Shown: positions 7,730 to 16,400, counted from the stretch's first letter. The stretch is DNA of 64,000 nt from Bacteriovorax sp. BAL6_X (GCF_000443995.1 NZ_AUMC01000010.1:868001-932000); one strand, 5' to 3'. The notes: a model not told the origin generated them from the sequence alone. Program-made: numbers and translations.

Positions 7730-8066
7730 CGAACCAGATATTCTAGAGTTACTGGCCGAGGAGCTTCAGTTTGAAGGCTATAAGACGGAGTGTGCGAGCT
7801 CTGGAAATAGTGCTGTTAAGCTAATCAATAGTGGCCAAACTTTTGATGCCATAATTTCCGATTACAAGATGCCAGATGGAAATGGAAAGGTTGTTCTTGA
7901 TTGTACAAATAGTAATGACAACCAGAAGGAGAAAGTATTCTACTTTGTTTCAGGACAAGCAGATATTTCTCTGAAAGAGGCAATGAAGGAAGGGGTGACT
8001 CGTTTCTTTTACAAGCCTTTTGATCTAGATGAATTACTGACAAGTTTAAAAAAAGATCTACAATAA
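7701..8066 (+). CDS. Stand-alone response-regulator receiver protein
   Basis: A 121-residue CheY-like receiver domain with no output domain. Acidic pocket Asp9/Asp10, phosphoacceptor Asp54 in ISDYKMPDG, the Thr/Ser switch as Ser84 (FVSG) and conserved Lys105 (FYKPFD) are all present, so it should be phosphorylatable. It overlaps the preceding membrane-protein gene by 29 bases in another frame. No histidine kinase is nearby, so its partner is unknown. A strong terminator follows. Confidence 0.9.
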   Translation: MPYKVLIVDDEPDILELLAEELQFEGYKTECASSGNSAVKLINSGQTFDAIISDYKMPDGNGKVVLDCTNSNDNQKEKVFYFVSGQADISLKEAMKEGVTRFFYKPFDLDELLTSLKKDLQ

Positions 8067-8095
8067 AAAAAAGGGACCTTATAAGGTCCCTTTTT
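8065..8095. terminator. Bidirectional terminator
   Basis: AAGGGACCTT / AAGGTCCCTT, a perfect 10-bp stem with a 2-base loop, flanked by an A-run on the left and T5 on the right. It serves both the response regulator and the convergent oxygenase gene, and forms the left edge of the biosynthetic cluster. Confidence 0.93.
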
Positions 8096-8102
8096 AATTT
8101 GG

Positions 8103-9116
8103 CTAGTTTAGGATTGTCGAATGCGTACCTCGTACGTATCGATTTTTTCCTAGGTGATCTTCCTTGCTTTCTTCAAGCAACAGATCCCAGAAACCATCCA
8201 TCTCATTATATTTGGCCAGTAGCTCATATGTACGGCCAAGCCCCTGCCTCGAAAAGGCACTTCGTTGGAATTCTACATTCGTACGAAGTGATTCAAATTC
8301 GCTTTTTAATTGATTAACAGTTTCCTGTGAAAGATCACTGAACTCTTCTTGCATTAGTTCTAAAATTCTTCCAGCAAGTCTCTTAGGTCCAAAGTATGAT
8401 GAAATGAACTTAACAAAGACGCTGGCATTAATCTTTCTAAGGATTGGATTGGCCTTGTCGTAGAAAGACGCAAGGAAGCATTCGTCAATTTGTTGGTGTC
8501 TAACTTCATCAAGCATATGATAGTAGTGACATTGCCAAAAGTTCCAGTCTACATCACCGGCCTTAAGTGCCTTATTATATTTTTTAGAGATATCTAATGT
8601 CCTCTCTTCAAAGAATAGGGCAATCCAAATCCACCATAAAAAGATATTTGGAAATGTTGTGACAACTTTCATAATGAAGTTTTGCACAGGACTTAGTTTA
8701 AAAATTCGTAAAGGGTTCTCTTTTGAATAATTTTCTGGTTCGGCCTTCATAAGCATTCTTAGAAAAATTTCACCGTGCTTATCCTCTTCTTCCATAAAGT
8801 GATCAATGGCCTCTGTCATTTGAGGATTTAGCTTATAAATTCTTTTACAGCTTCTTAGGGCCGGATTTAGAAGAACGTTTTCAAACCAAATGAATTGCTC
8901 GCAAATAGAAAGTCCAATCAATTGGTTGAATCTAAGTTTTTGGGCCTCTGTAAGTAAGTCATAACTTGGAAGGTAAGAGATAGTCACCATTTCATCTGGT
9001 GTCCACTTAAGCTTCTTATCTATTGGTTTTGACCAATCGAGTGCTTCAACAGTGAAGGCGCGATCGACAGATTGTTTATTAAGTTTCTCTAATTTGCTAA
9101 TAAGTCTCGATTCCAT
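8103..9116 (-). CDS. AurF-type diiron oxygenase
   Basis: A 337-residue helical protein of the AurF (p-aminobenzoate N-oxygenase)/diiron oxygenase family. Ligand pattern: a Glu at 73 or 79 (EQFIWFE), E111-x-x-H114 (EEEDKHGE), Glu at 170/171 (FFEERTLD), then H200, E204 and H207 in YYHMLDEVRHQQ. The H-x3-E-x2-H arrangement with its extra histidine is the AurF type and separates it from ferritins and fatty-acid desaturases. Known members oxidise amines to nitro groups or hydroxylate carrier-bound substrates. It is the last gene of an operon with ACP, acyl-AMP ligase and the reductase/kinase fusion, so an acyl-ACP or an amine attached to it is the likely substrate (inference). The start follows 11 bases after the ACP gene. 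Confidence 0.82.
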   Translation of the reverse strand: MESRLISKLEKLNKQSVDRAFTVEALDWSKPIDKKLKWTPDEMVTISYLPSYDLLTEAQKLRFNQLIGLSICEQFIWFENVLLNPALRSCKRIYKLNPQMTEAIDHFMEEEDKHGEIFLRMLMKAEPENYSKENPLRIFKLSPVQNFIMKVVTTFPNIFLWWIWIALFFEERTLDISKKYNKALKAGDVDWNFWQCHYYHMLDEVRHQQIDECFLASFYDKANPILRKINASVFVKFISSYFGPKRLAGRILELMQEEFSDLSQETVNQLKSEFESLRTNVEFQRSAFSRQGLGRTYELLAKYNEMDGFWDLLLEESKEDHLGKNRYVRGTHSTILN

Positions 9117-9127
9117 CTTAGCTCCAA

Positions 9128-9397
9128 TTATGAAATTACTTTCTTTAGTTCTTCATTAAAATTTTTTTCTAAGTAATTAATTAAATCCTGCGTTGTTTGG
9201 CATTGTAAAAAGATTGTAACAGGCAGCTCTTCGAAGTCTTCTTTTAAACGGCCAACAAAAGACATGGCATCATATGAGTCAAGGCCAAGTGTAATAAAGC
9301 TTGTTTCAAGATTCAGTGTGATTTCTTTTTCATCACTGATTTCTGCAATTATTTCATTTAGATATTTTAAAATTCTCTCATTCATAGCAGTATCCAA
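9128..9397 (-). CDS. Acyl carrier protein
   Basis: An 89-residue acidic four-helix carrier protein. The phosphopantetheine attachment site is Ser41 in GLDSYDAMSF (38-47), the usual (L/G)(G/x)xDS motif. It begins one base after the stop of the acyl-AMP ligase gene, which should load it. An alternative ATG four codons downstream also exists. As a dedicated ACP separate from fatty-acid synthase genes, it marks this locus as a carrier-based biosynthetic cluster. Confidence 0.93.
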   Translation of the reverse strand: MDTAMNERILKYLNEIIAEISDEKEITLNLETSFITLGLDSYDAMSFVGRLKEDFEELPVTIFLQCQTTQDLINYLEKNFNEELKKVIS

Positions 9398-9398
9398 G

Positions 9399-11015
9399 TT
9401 ATCCCAATTTCTCTTTAATTAAGAAATTAAACTTAAATTTATTTTTTATGTATCGAGATACTATAAGATTAAATCGATAATTTTTCTCGATTTTTGTAAT
9501 TTCTCCGGCCATGTATCTTTTTTGAGCACTTTGACGCTTTACCTTCCCACTTGTCGTTTTCTTAAGGGTTAATTCTGGCACGATCGAGATATTGTCTTCT
9601 GATAGGGAAATCTTTGACTTAAGTGCATTAACGACGTCTTGTTTAACTCTCTTACGGGCCTCTTTTGACTTCTCATTAAGCTCAATGATGAGATGTGGTA
9701 GCTCGCTCTTATCCGTTTGGATAGAGAAGGCAACCATGCGGCCAAGCTTTACCGCTGGAACTTTGGCGGCCAAAAATTCGAGGTCATTGGCAAAGATATT
9801 TACACCGTTACAAATGATCAGATCTTTGCTTCTTCCTGTTACGTAGAGCTTACCTTCTTTATCGAGGAAGCCTAGGTCTCCTGTGTTTAGCCATCCATTT
9901 TCAAGATGTGATTTTCTTCCAAAGTAGTGAGTTGAAATTGATGGCCCTTTTATATAGATTTCTCCAATACCTTGGTCTTGATTTCTTATCTCTAGCTGAG
10001 TAGGAGAAAGGACCTTCCCACATGAAATAAATTCTTCATTCTTAAGCGTTAATGTTTCAAACTTAGTTCCTACTTCATGAAATGTAACAGCAAGAGTTGC
10101 TTCTGCTAATCCATAAACAGGCATAATAGCGTTTGCACTGAAACCGTATTTTTCAAAACGTTTACTAAACGCTTTTAAAACGTTGGCCTTAATTGGCTCG
10201 GCCCCACATTGAGCGAAACGAATATGTGAAAGGTCGAGTCCTTGTAATTTCTTTTCAGGGATTTTAGTCGCACAAACATAGTAGGCCGAATTAGGAATAC
10301 AAAGGGCACTACACTTTGTTTCAGATACTAAGTGAAGCCATTTGTGAGGTGCTATCACGTAATCCTGAGTACGAATAATATGACATTCTAAATTCTTTAA
10401 GAGAGCAGTTAGAAGACTTCCAATTAGCCCCATGTCATGATGAAGTGGAAGCCAAGTACATATTGAATCAGATTCTCTAAGTTTGATCCCTTGATTAATT
10501 TGATCATTATTTGCTAGTAGGTTGCTATGACTGATAACAACCCCTTTAGGGGACGAAGTTGAACCTGAAGAAAATTGGATAAAACAAGTTTCTCTGCTTT
10601 CTGGATTAGCAAATTGTGCTGCCATTTCAACGTCGTTAAACTTTGCTATATTTGTAAATCCCTCTGGAGAGTTCTTTGCTGCGATATACTTCGTTTGTGC
10701 TGCTGAAGAGAATTGGAATAGTAACTCTTGATAATCATCTTTTAGCATTAGGGCATTTGAAGCCATTGGTACTGGTACATTTCCTGAAAGAATAATACCA
10801 AAGAAATATGTCACAAAGTTTTCTTCATTTTCAAATGAAAGAATTATATTACTATCCGTGATCTCATTTGCTTTAATTTTTGAAGCAATTAGGCGGGCCT
10901 TCTCCATAAGCTCATTGATAGAAAGAGTGCTAACAAGCTTAAAGTTCTTGTAAAAGAAGAGAACCTTCTTTTCTAGATCTTTATTTGAAAGTAGCTTGTC
11001 AATTAGGTTAGTCAT
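9399..11015 (-). CDS. Fatty-acyl-AMP ligase (FAAL-like)
   Basis: A 538-residue ANL-superfamily adenylating enzyme. Visible: the P-loop motif FIQFSSGSTSSPKGVVISH (145-163), the FAAL-typical WLPLHHDMGLIG (188-199), VYGLAEATLAV, the GWLNTGDLGFL segment and GRSKDLIICNGVN near residue 400. FAALs activate fatty acids as acyl-AMP and pass them to an ACP rather than to CoA; the adjacent ACP gene supports this. The FAAL-specific insertion cannot be judged without an alignment. Its ATG lies inside the end of the reductase/kinase gene (8-base overlap), indicating coupled translation. Confidence 0.88.
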   Translation of the reverse strand: MTNLIDKLLSNKDLEKKVLFFYKNFKLVSTLSINELMEKARLIASKIKANEITDSNIILSFENEENFVTYFFGIILSGNVPVPMASNALMLKDDYQELLFQFSSAAQTKYIAAKNSPEGFTNIAKFNDVEMAAQFANPESRETCFIQFSSGSTSSPKGVVISHSNLLANNDQINQGIKLRESDSICTWLPLHHDMGLIGSLLTALLKNLECHIIRTQDYVIAPHKWLHLVSETKCSALCIPNSAYYVCATKIPEKKLQGLDLSHIRFAQCGAEPIKANVLKAFSKRFEKYGFSANAIMPVYGLAEATLAVTFHEVGTKFETLTLKNEEFISCGKVLSPTQLEIRNQDQGIGEIYIKGPSISTHYFGRKSHLENGWLNTGDLGFLDKEGKLYVTGRSKDLIICNGVNIFANDLEFLAAKVPAVKLGRMVAFSIQTDKSELPHLIIELNEKSKEARKRVKQDVVNALKSKISLSEDNISIVPELTLKKTTSGKVKRQSAQKRYMAGEITKIEKNYRFNLIVSRYIKNKFKFNFLIKEKLG

Positions 11016-13353
11016 TCAGTTGACCTTCTAAGTAAGCAATTATCTCAAGTGTCTTATTAAAGATATGTGGCATGAATTCATATTCATTTACACTATGACC
11101 TACATAGTAGAATAGAACACGGTTAAGAAGATATTCATTTGCACATGAAAGCATATTTTCTAATTTTTCTTCTCTAGTTAGTTCTAGGCCATCTTTTGCG
11201 AAGTAGTATTCGATATCACTTGCGATCTCTCCGCTTGGCGTTGTGAAACTCATGAACTCAACTAAGTCTCTGTATGGAGAGTTAAAGCGTGATAACTCCC
11301 AATCATAGAAGCATGGACGCCCATTCTTGAAGCAAATATTCCTTGGATTAAAGTCATTGTGAGTTAGCGTTTTAGGGCCCTCATTGATGACTTTTGCCCA
11401 TTGTTCTACGTTATCTAGAACTTCTTCTAATTTCTCTTCTGTTTTTGCACTAATATAGTTTTGTGCACGAATATAAGTGATAATCGATTTAGATAAATCC
11501 TTATCAATATTTACTTTACCTAGGTTTAGTGAAGATTCAGCTACTTCTTGTGAATTTGCAAAGCCCTTGTGTATTTTTGATATTGCATCGTAGATTAACT
11601 CACGCGTTGAACTAATCCAAAGCTCTAAGCTTCCTTGAGTATTCATGAGTTCAATTTGTGAGAAGTTTAGATTTTCAAGAAGAAGTAAATATGCTTCTTT
11701 TTGAACATTTACATATGTACCATGAAGCTCTGGCATATAGCGTGCGTAGTTCTTTGAAACCATACGGTATGCTTCAATTTCTCTAATATGACATTTTGTA
11801 AATTCATTATTATGAATTGTTTTGATAAATTTTCTTCTGATATCACTATCGGCAAAACCTGCGATAGCTGCAAAACCTGCTATTACATCAGTATCTAGAG
11901 GCTTAGACTTAAGTATAATCTTGTCTTCTTTATTTATTTCTAATGAAGTAAATCCTAGTGATTTATTGACCACTCGAGATGTTGCTTCTGTGATAATACC
12001 ATTTTCGATATTGATCTTATGATCGTGCTCTATTGATGTACTTTCCTTTACAAGCGCCGACTGATCAGTGAAGTTTTCATTGATAAACTCTTTAGTAATG
12101 TCTTTTGTCTTAAGTTGATCTTTTGGATTATTTCTTCCTAGCTTATCGTGAGCATAAGCAAATTGTCCTCCACAGATGGCCGACATTGTAGAAAGCTCTA
12201 GTGAAAGGGCGGCTCCAGCTATAATTTTTGCGAACCTCTCAACTTTTCCGGCACCAGAACAACCAATCGATTTTAGGCAATCTTTATAATGGCCAAGGCC
12301 TGTTCCTCCACCAACTGTTCCAATTACTAGTGAAGGTAGGGTTAAGCTTACATATAAACCTTTTTCATGTTTTTCAAAATTTAAAACTGCTGTTGAAGAT
12401 TCATGAATACAGGCAAGGTCCTGTCCAGTTGAAGCAAAAATGGCAGCAACAGCATTGGCCACGTTTACGTTATATCCTGTCATACCTTCAAGGCGTGTGA
12501 TAGGAAGAGATCTAAGGTATAAATTGACTAGGTCTGTACTTGAAGTTTTTAAGATACGTTTTAAAACTTTCTCAGTAATTACACACTCTGCAGTTACATA
12601 AGTTCCACGAGTCTGCATGGCAGATCCAACTGAAACTTTCTTATCACTTGAACCATTTCCTTCAAGAAAGAATTCCACTAGTTTAATTTTGGATGTTAAT
12701 AGTTCTTCTTTGATCCACAAACATGACTGCCATGTACAAACAGTTGTCATATTTTGACCAGAGGCATCCGCGCACTCATAAATAAATTTAGCATGAACGT
12801 TACGGCCAATAAGAACTGGTTTAATCTTTTTAAGATCAGCAAAGTTTGAATACTTCTTAGTTATACTCTTAATCGTATCGAAATTATCTTCTAGCCATGA
12901 GATAAATTCATCAGCATGGTCAATATCATCAAATGTAAATACAGGGGCACGGTACATTCTCTTTCTTAATACTTTTGCCTTAAATCCACCACATAGTGAA
13001 ACAGCAAGTGCACCACGAGTGATAGAGGATACTAGTGCTCCTTCAGATGTTGCAATTGGAATATAAAGATCTTCTTTTTCACCTTTTTCATTAATTTTTA
13101 AAGGTCCACAAATTCCCATTGGAATGGAAATACTTCCAGCATAAGATTCGATATTACCCTTGAGGTTTAATCCATCTAAGTCCGTTTCTTGAATTGAATC
13201 GAGGTTCTCTCCGCACTGGGCCTCTAGAATCGCAATACGATTTAGTCTTGCTGCCTCAGAGTAGTCAAAACGAGATGGGGCCGAAAGCTTCTGCTTGACG
13301 ACTTTTGCTTCCTGCTCAGAAGCTGAATCTGTGTGTGTTTCATTGATCTTCAT
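11008..13353 (-). CDS. HMG-CoA-reductase-like domain fused to an APH/choline-kinase-like domain
   Basis: A 781-residue two-domain protein. Residues about 28-410 align by eye with class I HMG-CoA reductases: GNIESYAGSISIPMGICGPL (66-85), ATSEGALVSSITRG (101-114, catalytic Glu104), DASGQNM (196-202), SDKK (236-239), TGQDLACIHESS (309-320, catalytic Asp312), GTVGGGTGLG (345-354) and His402 as the C-terminal acid/base. The lysine that follows the DAMGMNM-type motif in true reductases is Val205 here. Residues about 515-781 are an aminoglycoside phosphotransferase/choline kinase fold: hinge LLLLENL (556-562), catalytic loop HNDFNPRN (665-672) and metal-binding YDWE (683-686). Such a fusion could reduce a thioester and phosphorylate the alcohol formed (inference). 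First gene of the operon; the ATG has no Shine-Dalgarno and a TATATT box sits 6 bases before it. No other mevalonate-pathway gene is present. Confidence 0.85.
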   Translation of the reverse strand: MKINETHTDSASEQEAKVVKQKLSAPSRFDYSEAARLNRIAILEAQCGENLDSIQETDLDGLNLKGNIESYAGSISIPMGICGPLKINEKGEKEDLYIPIATSEGALVSSITRGALAVSLCGGFKAKVLRKRMYRAPVFTFDDIDHADEFISWLEDNFDTIKSITKKYSNFADLKKIKPVLIGRNVHAKFIYECADASGQNMTTVCTWQSCLWIKEELLTSKIKLVEFFLEGNGSSDKKVSVGSAMQTRGTYVTAECVITEKVLKRILKTSSTDLVNLYLRSLPITRLEGMTGYNVNVANAVAAIFASTGQDLACIHESSTAVLNFEKHEKGLYVSLTLPSLVIGTVGGGTGLGHYKDCLKSIGCSGAGKVERFAKIIAGAALSLELSTMSAICGGQFAYAHDKLGRNNPKDQLKTKDITKEFINENFTDQSALVKESTSIEHDHKINIENGIITEATSRVVNKSLGFTSLEINKEDKIILKSKPLDTDVIAGFAAIAGFADSDIRRKFIKTIHNNEFTKCHIREIEAYRMVSKNYARYMPELHGTYVNVQKEAYLLLLENLNFSQIELMNTQGSLELWISSTRELIYDAISKIHKGFANSQEVAESSLNLGKVNIDKDLSKSIITYIRAQNYISAKTEEKLEEVLDNVEQWAKVINEGPKTLTHNDFNPRNICFKNGRPCFYDWELSRFNSPYRDLVEFMSFTTPSGEIASDIEYYFAKDGLELTREEKLENMLSCANEYLLNRVLFYYVGHSVNEYEFMPHIFNKTLEIIAYLEGQLND

Positions 13354-13410
13354 AGTTCAAATATAGCTTATAAAGATGAACGAGAACGTTTTATTGAAAA
13401 TTGTACTATG

Positions 13411-13431
13411 GCCGTCTACTGTGTAGACGGC
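13411..13431. promoter_or_regulatory. Hairpin between cluster operons
   Basis: GCCGTCTAC-TGT-GTAGACGGC, a perfect 9-bp stem with a triloop, 27 bases beyond the stop of the acetyltransferase gene and 58 bases before the reductase/kinase start (both minus strand). There is no adjacent T-run, so it may be a weak terminator, an mRNA-stabilising structure or an operator for the downstream operon. Confidence 0.5.
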
Positions 13432-13457
13432 ATATAAATTACTGTGAAATCAGGTAC

Positions 13458-14378
13458 TTAGATGTTGAAAAGGTGATAGTATCGAGTCTTCTGAGAAATG
13501 TCTTTCGCAAATAGTGAAGGAAGGTTCCCATCTCGCATTAGGCATAGGTAGGCCTGGTCATATTGAGATCGAACCTGTGGGATGATCTGCTTAAGTAGGT
13601 AGATAAAGCTTAGGCCCATATGGCGATGATCTGGATGGACTCCCATGGTCTTAATAAGCAGCCTCTTTGTATTGAGCGCTGTGGGGTCCACAAAGTTTAA
13701 GATGATACCAATTATTGAATTATCTTCTTTTGAAATTAGAGCACGAGAGGTGTGAGGGCAAATTAAAGTAGCGGCCTGGGCGCCATACTTAAGCTTGAAT
13801 GTCTCAAAAGAAATTGATGAGTAGGCGATATTCTCTCCAAAGACTTGATCTGCACTTTTATAAAATCGTTCAAGATTATCTAACCAAAATTGGCCGTTGA
13901 TCACTTTAAGTTCATAATTATGAGTCATGGCCGAGTCATCGATTTCAGCAAATTGCTCAGACCATTTTAAGAGCTTATCAAAGTCATTAATCTCATAAGT
14001 TACATATCTCTCAAAGACTTCTCCGTTAGCATTTAGTAGATCGTAGAGGCCCTTATCATATGGCGGCTCCATTAAGTGATGAGGAAGGTCTTCGTTTTGT
14101 TTAAGTCGATAGGTATTATAAGTTGAAAAATTAAGGGGACCGACTATTTTATCGATACCATGTTCACAGCGATATGCTTTTGCTGCTTTTATAAAGCTAT
14201 CTGATAAATCTCCAGAGCAGAAGCCAAAGTAGGCTTCAATACCTATAAGAAAGAAAATTGCCGAAGCTTTGCCATCAACAAATTGCTCAATACATGAGAT
14301 TGCTTCGTTATCTTTAAAAAGAAGAAACTCTTGTTTCTGTTCCTGTGTAAGTAGGTCTAAATTAATTTGCATAAACAC
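13458..14378 (-). CDS. GNAT-family acetyltransferase
   Basis: A 306-residue protein. The C-terminal part carries the acetyl-CoA binding motif A of GNAT enzymes, MGVHPDHRHMGLSFIYLL (about 242-259), of the form (R/Q)xxGx(G/A) with the first Gly position varied. The N-terminal half contains KIVGPLNFST and a PPY segment that resemble the long YghO-like GNAT proteins. In the cluster it could N-acylate an amino group, for example the 3-amino-3-carboxypropyl group that the neighbouring DUF3419 enzyme would add (inference). It overlaps the end of the UbiA-like gene by 17 bases and is co-transcribed with it. ATG 14372 is a close alternative start. Confidence 0.7.
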   Translation of the reverse strand: MFMQINLDLLTQEQKQEFLLFKDNEAISCIEQFVDGKASAIFFLIGIEAYFGFCSGDLSDSFIKAAKAYRCEHGIDKIVGPLNFSTYNTYRLKQNEDLPHHLMEPPYDKGLYDLLNANGEVFERYVTYEINDFDKLLKWSEQFAEIDDSAMTHNYELKVINGQFWLDNLERFYKSADQVFGENIAYSSISFETFKLKYGAQAATLICPHTSRALISKEDNSIIGIILNFVDPTALNTKRLLIKTMGVHPDHRHMGLSFIYLLKQIIPQVRSQYDQAYLCLMRDGNLPSLFAKDISQKTRYYHLFNI

Positions 14379-15297
14379 CTACTATAAGAGCGATATAAAG
14401 TAGGAGAGCAAAGAGTCCAAATGATTTTTCGTTCTTCTTGCGTCCATCTAGGCTTGGTTTTTTAAGGTATTTAAAAAGAGTTGATTGTGCCGCTGCAAAA
14501 CCAGCAATTCCCATGGCCGCTAAGATTGAGCGTAAGTTTGGCATAAGTGGAATTAGATAGAGGAAGCAGCCTAGAGTTATCATATTCATAAGCGTGATAA
14601 TTAGAACACTGCCACCAGCTCCATAAATTTTTGTATATGAATCAAGAGTTTCAGTTTCCTCTTCTGGCCCTCTCGTCTTTCTTGTGAACTCATATGAAAA
14701 GCCTGAAGCAAATGCCATGGCGAGAATTAGATATACGTAGAATTCAAATGTTGGAACTTGCCATTTTGCTGACATAATCCAAATAATGATTAAGGGAGAG
14801 ACTAACATATGGCTAATCGAGTAGAGTGTTAAGCGCTTTTCTAGCCAAGTGCCAATAAAGAACTCCTTGGCCATAAGAACTGACCATAAGTAAACGGCTC
14901 CATAACAAATGAGACTAAGATAGTTATTTGAAATTAAGAATGAATAACTTAGTCCAATAACCGTAAAAATTGCTGCAATAATATCGAGGTGCCAAAGTTT
15001 AATGAGACCTCTTTGAAGAGCACGCTCTGGGTGATTAATACAGTCAACTTTAAAGTCTTTATGTTCATCGAATACTCTTAGAACAAAGTAATGACCAACG
15101 ACAGCAATAGCTCCGAGGAAGTCCAAAGGAGTGAAGTCTAGTGCTTTATCTTGTAAGAAAAGCGCTAGGCGACTCATGACAAAGAAAGTAATAAGGCCAG
15201 AGATGACATTGGCCATTGGAAAACGCTCGTTTGACCATGCTAAATATCTCTTAATAAATGAATCTTCCATTGTAATATGACTTATATCTTTGCTCAT
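14362..15297 (-). CDS. UbiA-type prenyltransferase homologue
   Basis: A 311-residue integral membrane protein with about eight or nine hydrophobic helices. The first Asp-rich motif is RVFDEHKDFKVD (74-85; Asp77, Asp81, Asp85), equivalent to NDxxDxxxD, followed by HPERALQRGLI as in UbiA enzymes. The second motif region reads YEFTRKTRGPEEETETLDSY (about 204-223), where the usual DxxxD is partly replaced. UbiA enzymes move isoprenoid diphosphate chains onto aromatic or glycerol acceptors in the membrane. Here it may attach a prenyl or similar chain to the cluster product. The start has GAGGA as Shine-Dalgarno and is divergent from the DUF3419 gene. Confidence 0.8.
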   Translation of the reverse strand: MSKDISHITMEDSFIKRYLAWSNERFPMANVISGLITFFVMSRLALFLQDKALDFTPLDFLGAIAVVGHYFVLRVFDEHKDFKVDCINHPERALQRGLIKLWHLDIIAAIFTVIGLSYSFLISNNYLSLICYGAVYLWSVLMAKEFFIGTWLEKRLTLYSISHMLVSPLIIIWIMSAKWQVPTFEFYVYLILAMAFASGFSYEFTRKTRGPEEETETLDSYTKIYGAGGSVLIITLMNMITLGCFLYLIPLMPNLRSILAAMGIAGFAAAQSTLFKYLKKPSLDGRKKNEKSFGLFALLLYIALIVGVYAN

Positions 15298-15333
15298 ACA
15301 TCCTCATTTGAATTTAATTTCTTTGTACCATTA

Positions 15334-15360
15334 TATAATGAAAACAACTATAATTGTGAC
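15334..15360 (+). promoter_or_regulatory. -10 boxes before the BtaA-like gene
   Basis: Two perfect TATAAT boxes lie at 15334-15339 and 15349-15354. The second is 6 bases before the ATG at 15361, which has no Shine-Dalgarno, so a leaderless mRNA is possible. No convincing -35 box is found at 16-18 bases for either one. Confidence 0.4.
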
Positions 15361-16398
15361 ATGGCAAAATATTTTACTGACAAATTAAATTACTCACTAG
15401 CAAATGAAGATATTGAGATGGAGTCTAAGGTTTGTAGAAAACTTTCTCCAAAAAGTATTGGTTCAATCTGTGGTGCGGGGCCTAGAGGCCTATATCTTGT
15501 AACACAAGATAACTCAAGACTTGACCTCTTTGATGTATCTGGTCTTCAGATAGAGTGGGCCCGAGCGTATGAGAAGGCCATCATTGCCCTAGATGAGGTT
15601 GATTTCTTAAGAGCTTATCACGATGATTGCGCAATCTTAAAAACTGTTGGAGCAAATGTCGGACTTAATGAATACTTTGAGGCCAATGAAATTGCGGCCC
15701 TTGCTGGTTCGTGGGAGAAAACGTTTATTACGTTTTCAAAGCTATGTCGCAAGATTCTTGGTCACCGAATTATTGATGCCCTTAAAAATTGTAAAACGAT
15801 TCAAGAACAACTCAATATTATGGATACAGTGAGCTTTAAGATAAAGTGGACTGTCGTATTATCGATTGTAGGAAATAAAGCTCTTATGAATTCTCTCTTA
15901 TATCGAGGTGATTTTATAAGAAAGAATATTCCTGAAAGCTATGTGAAATTTTATCGAAATCGTTTTGCTCGTTTATTTAAGAATAACCTTATTAAAGATA
16001 ATTTCTTCTTAAGCTTATGCTTTTTTGGAGAAGTTACTTTGACAAATACGCCTCTTCGTTGTCGAAACTTCTCAGAGCTTAAAGAGAGTATTGGATCAAC
16101 TCAAGTGAATTATCATATTGGTGATGTGGTTGCTGAACTTGCCAGTGGAAAGCACCAATTTGATTATTTTTCTTACTCAGATGTTCCTAGTTACTTTAAT
16201 GATGAACTAGGTCGGGACTTTCTTCAAAAGGCCAAGTCTTCAATTTCTATTGGTGGTGTGATCTGTGTTCGTTATTATCTACGTGTTCATTCGCCAAACT
16301 TAGAGAGTTTTGAAGATATCACAGCTGACTTCTCTGATCTTATTAAGAAAGAAAAAGTTGGGGTGTACGATATAAAATTTTATAAAAGAGTCTCATAA
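15361..16398 (+). CDS. BtaA-like (DUF3419) SAM-dependent transferase
   Basis: About 345 residues with the DUF3419/BtaA pattern: YSLANEDIEME near the N-terminus (the Y-x-x-x-x-E-D segment), SIGSICGAGPRGLYLV (SAM-binding loop), LFDVSGLQIEWARAYEKAI (the DLNPxQ-x-LLELK equivalent), LDEVDFLRAY, and a later FDYFSYSDVPSYF. BtaA moves the 3-amino-3-carboxypropyl group of SAM to diacylglycerol in betaine-lipid synthesis. The Asn-Pro of DLNPxQ is replaced by Ser-Gly, so donor chemistry or acceptor may differ. I chose ATG 15361 because an in-frame ATG at 15277 lies inside the divergent UbiA-like gene. No BtaB-type N-methyltransferase is adjacent. Confidence 0.68.
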   Translation: MAKYFTDKLNYSLANEDIEMESKVCRKLSPKSIGSICGAGPRGLYLVTQDNSRLDLFDVSGLQIEWARAYEKAIIALDEVDFLRAYHDDCAILKTVGANVGLNEYFEANEIAALAGSWEKTFITFSKLCRKILGHRIIDALKNCKTIQEQLNIMDTVSFKIKWTVVLSIVGNKALMNSLLYRGDFIRKNIPESYVKFYRNRFARLFKNNLIKDNFFLSLCFFGEVTLTNTPLRCRNFSELKESIGSTQVNYHIGDVVAELASGKHQFDYFSYSDVPSYFNDELGRDFLQKAKSSISIGGVICVRYYLRVHSPNLESFEDITADFSDLIKKEKVGVYDIKFYKRVS

Positions 16399-16400
16399 AT

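Noticed and set aside
11008-13353. A classical mevalonate-pathway locus based on the HMG-CoA-reductase-like gene
   Set aside because: No HMG-CoA synthase, mevalonate kinase of the GHMP type, phosphomevalonate kinase or decarboxylase is nearby, the catalytic lysine position is changed, and the protein is fused to an APH-type kinase in an ACP/FAAL operon.
15277-15360. Longer N-terminus for the BtaA-like protein from ATG 15277
   Set aside because: It would overlap the start of the divergent UbiA-like gene, cover both TATAAT boxes and add a segment without family similarity.
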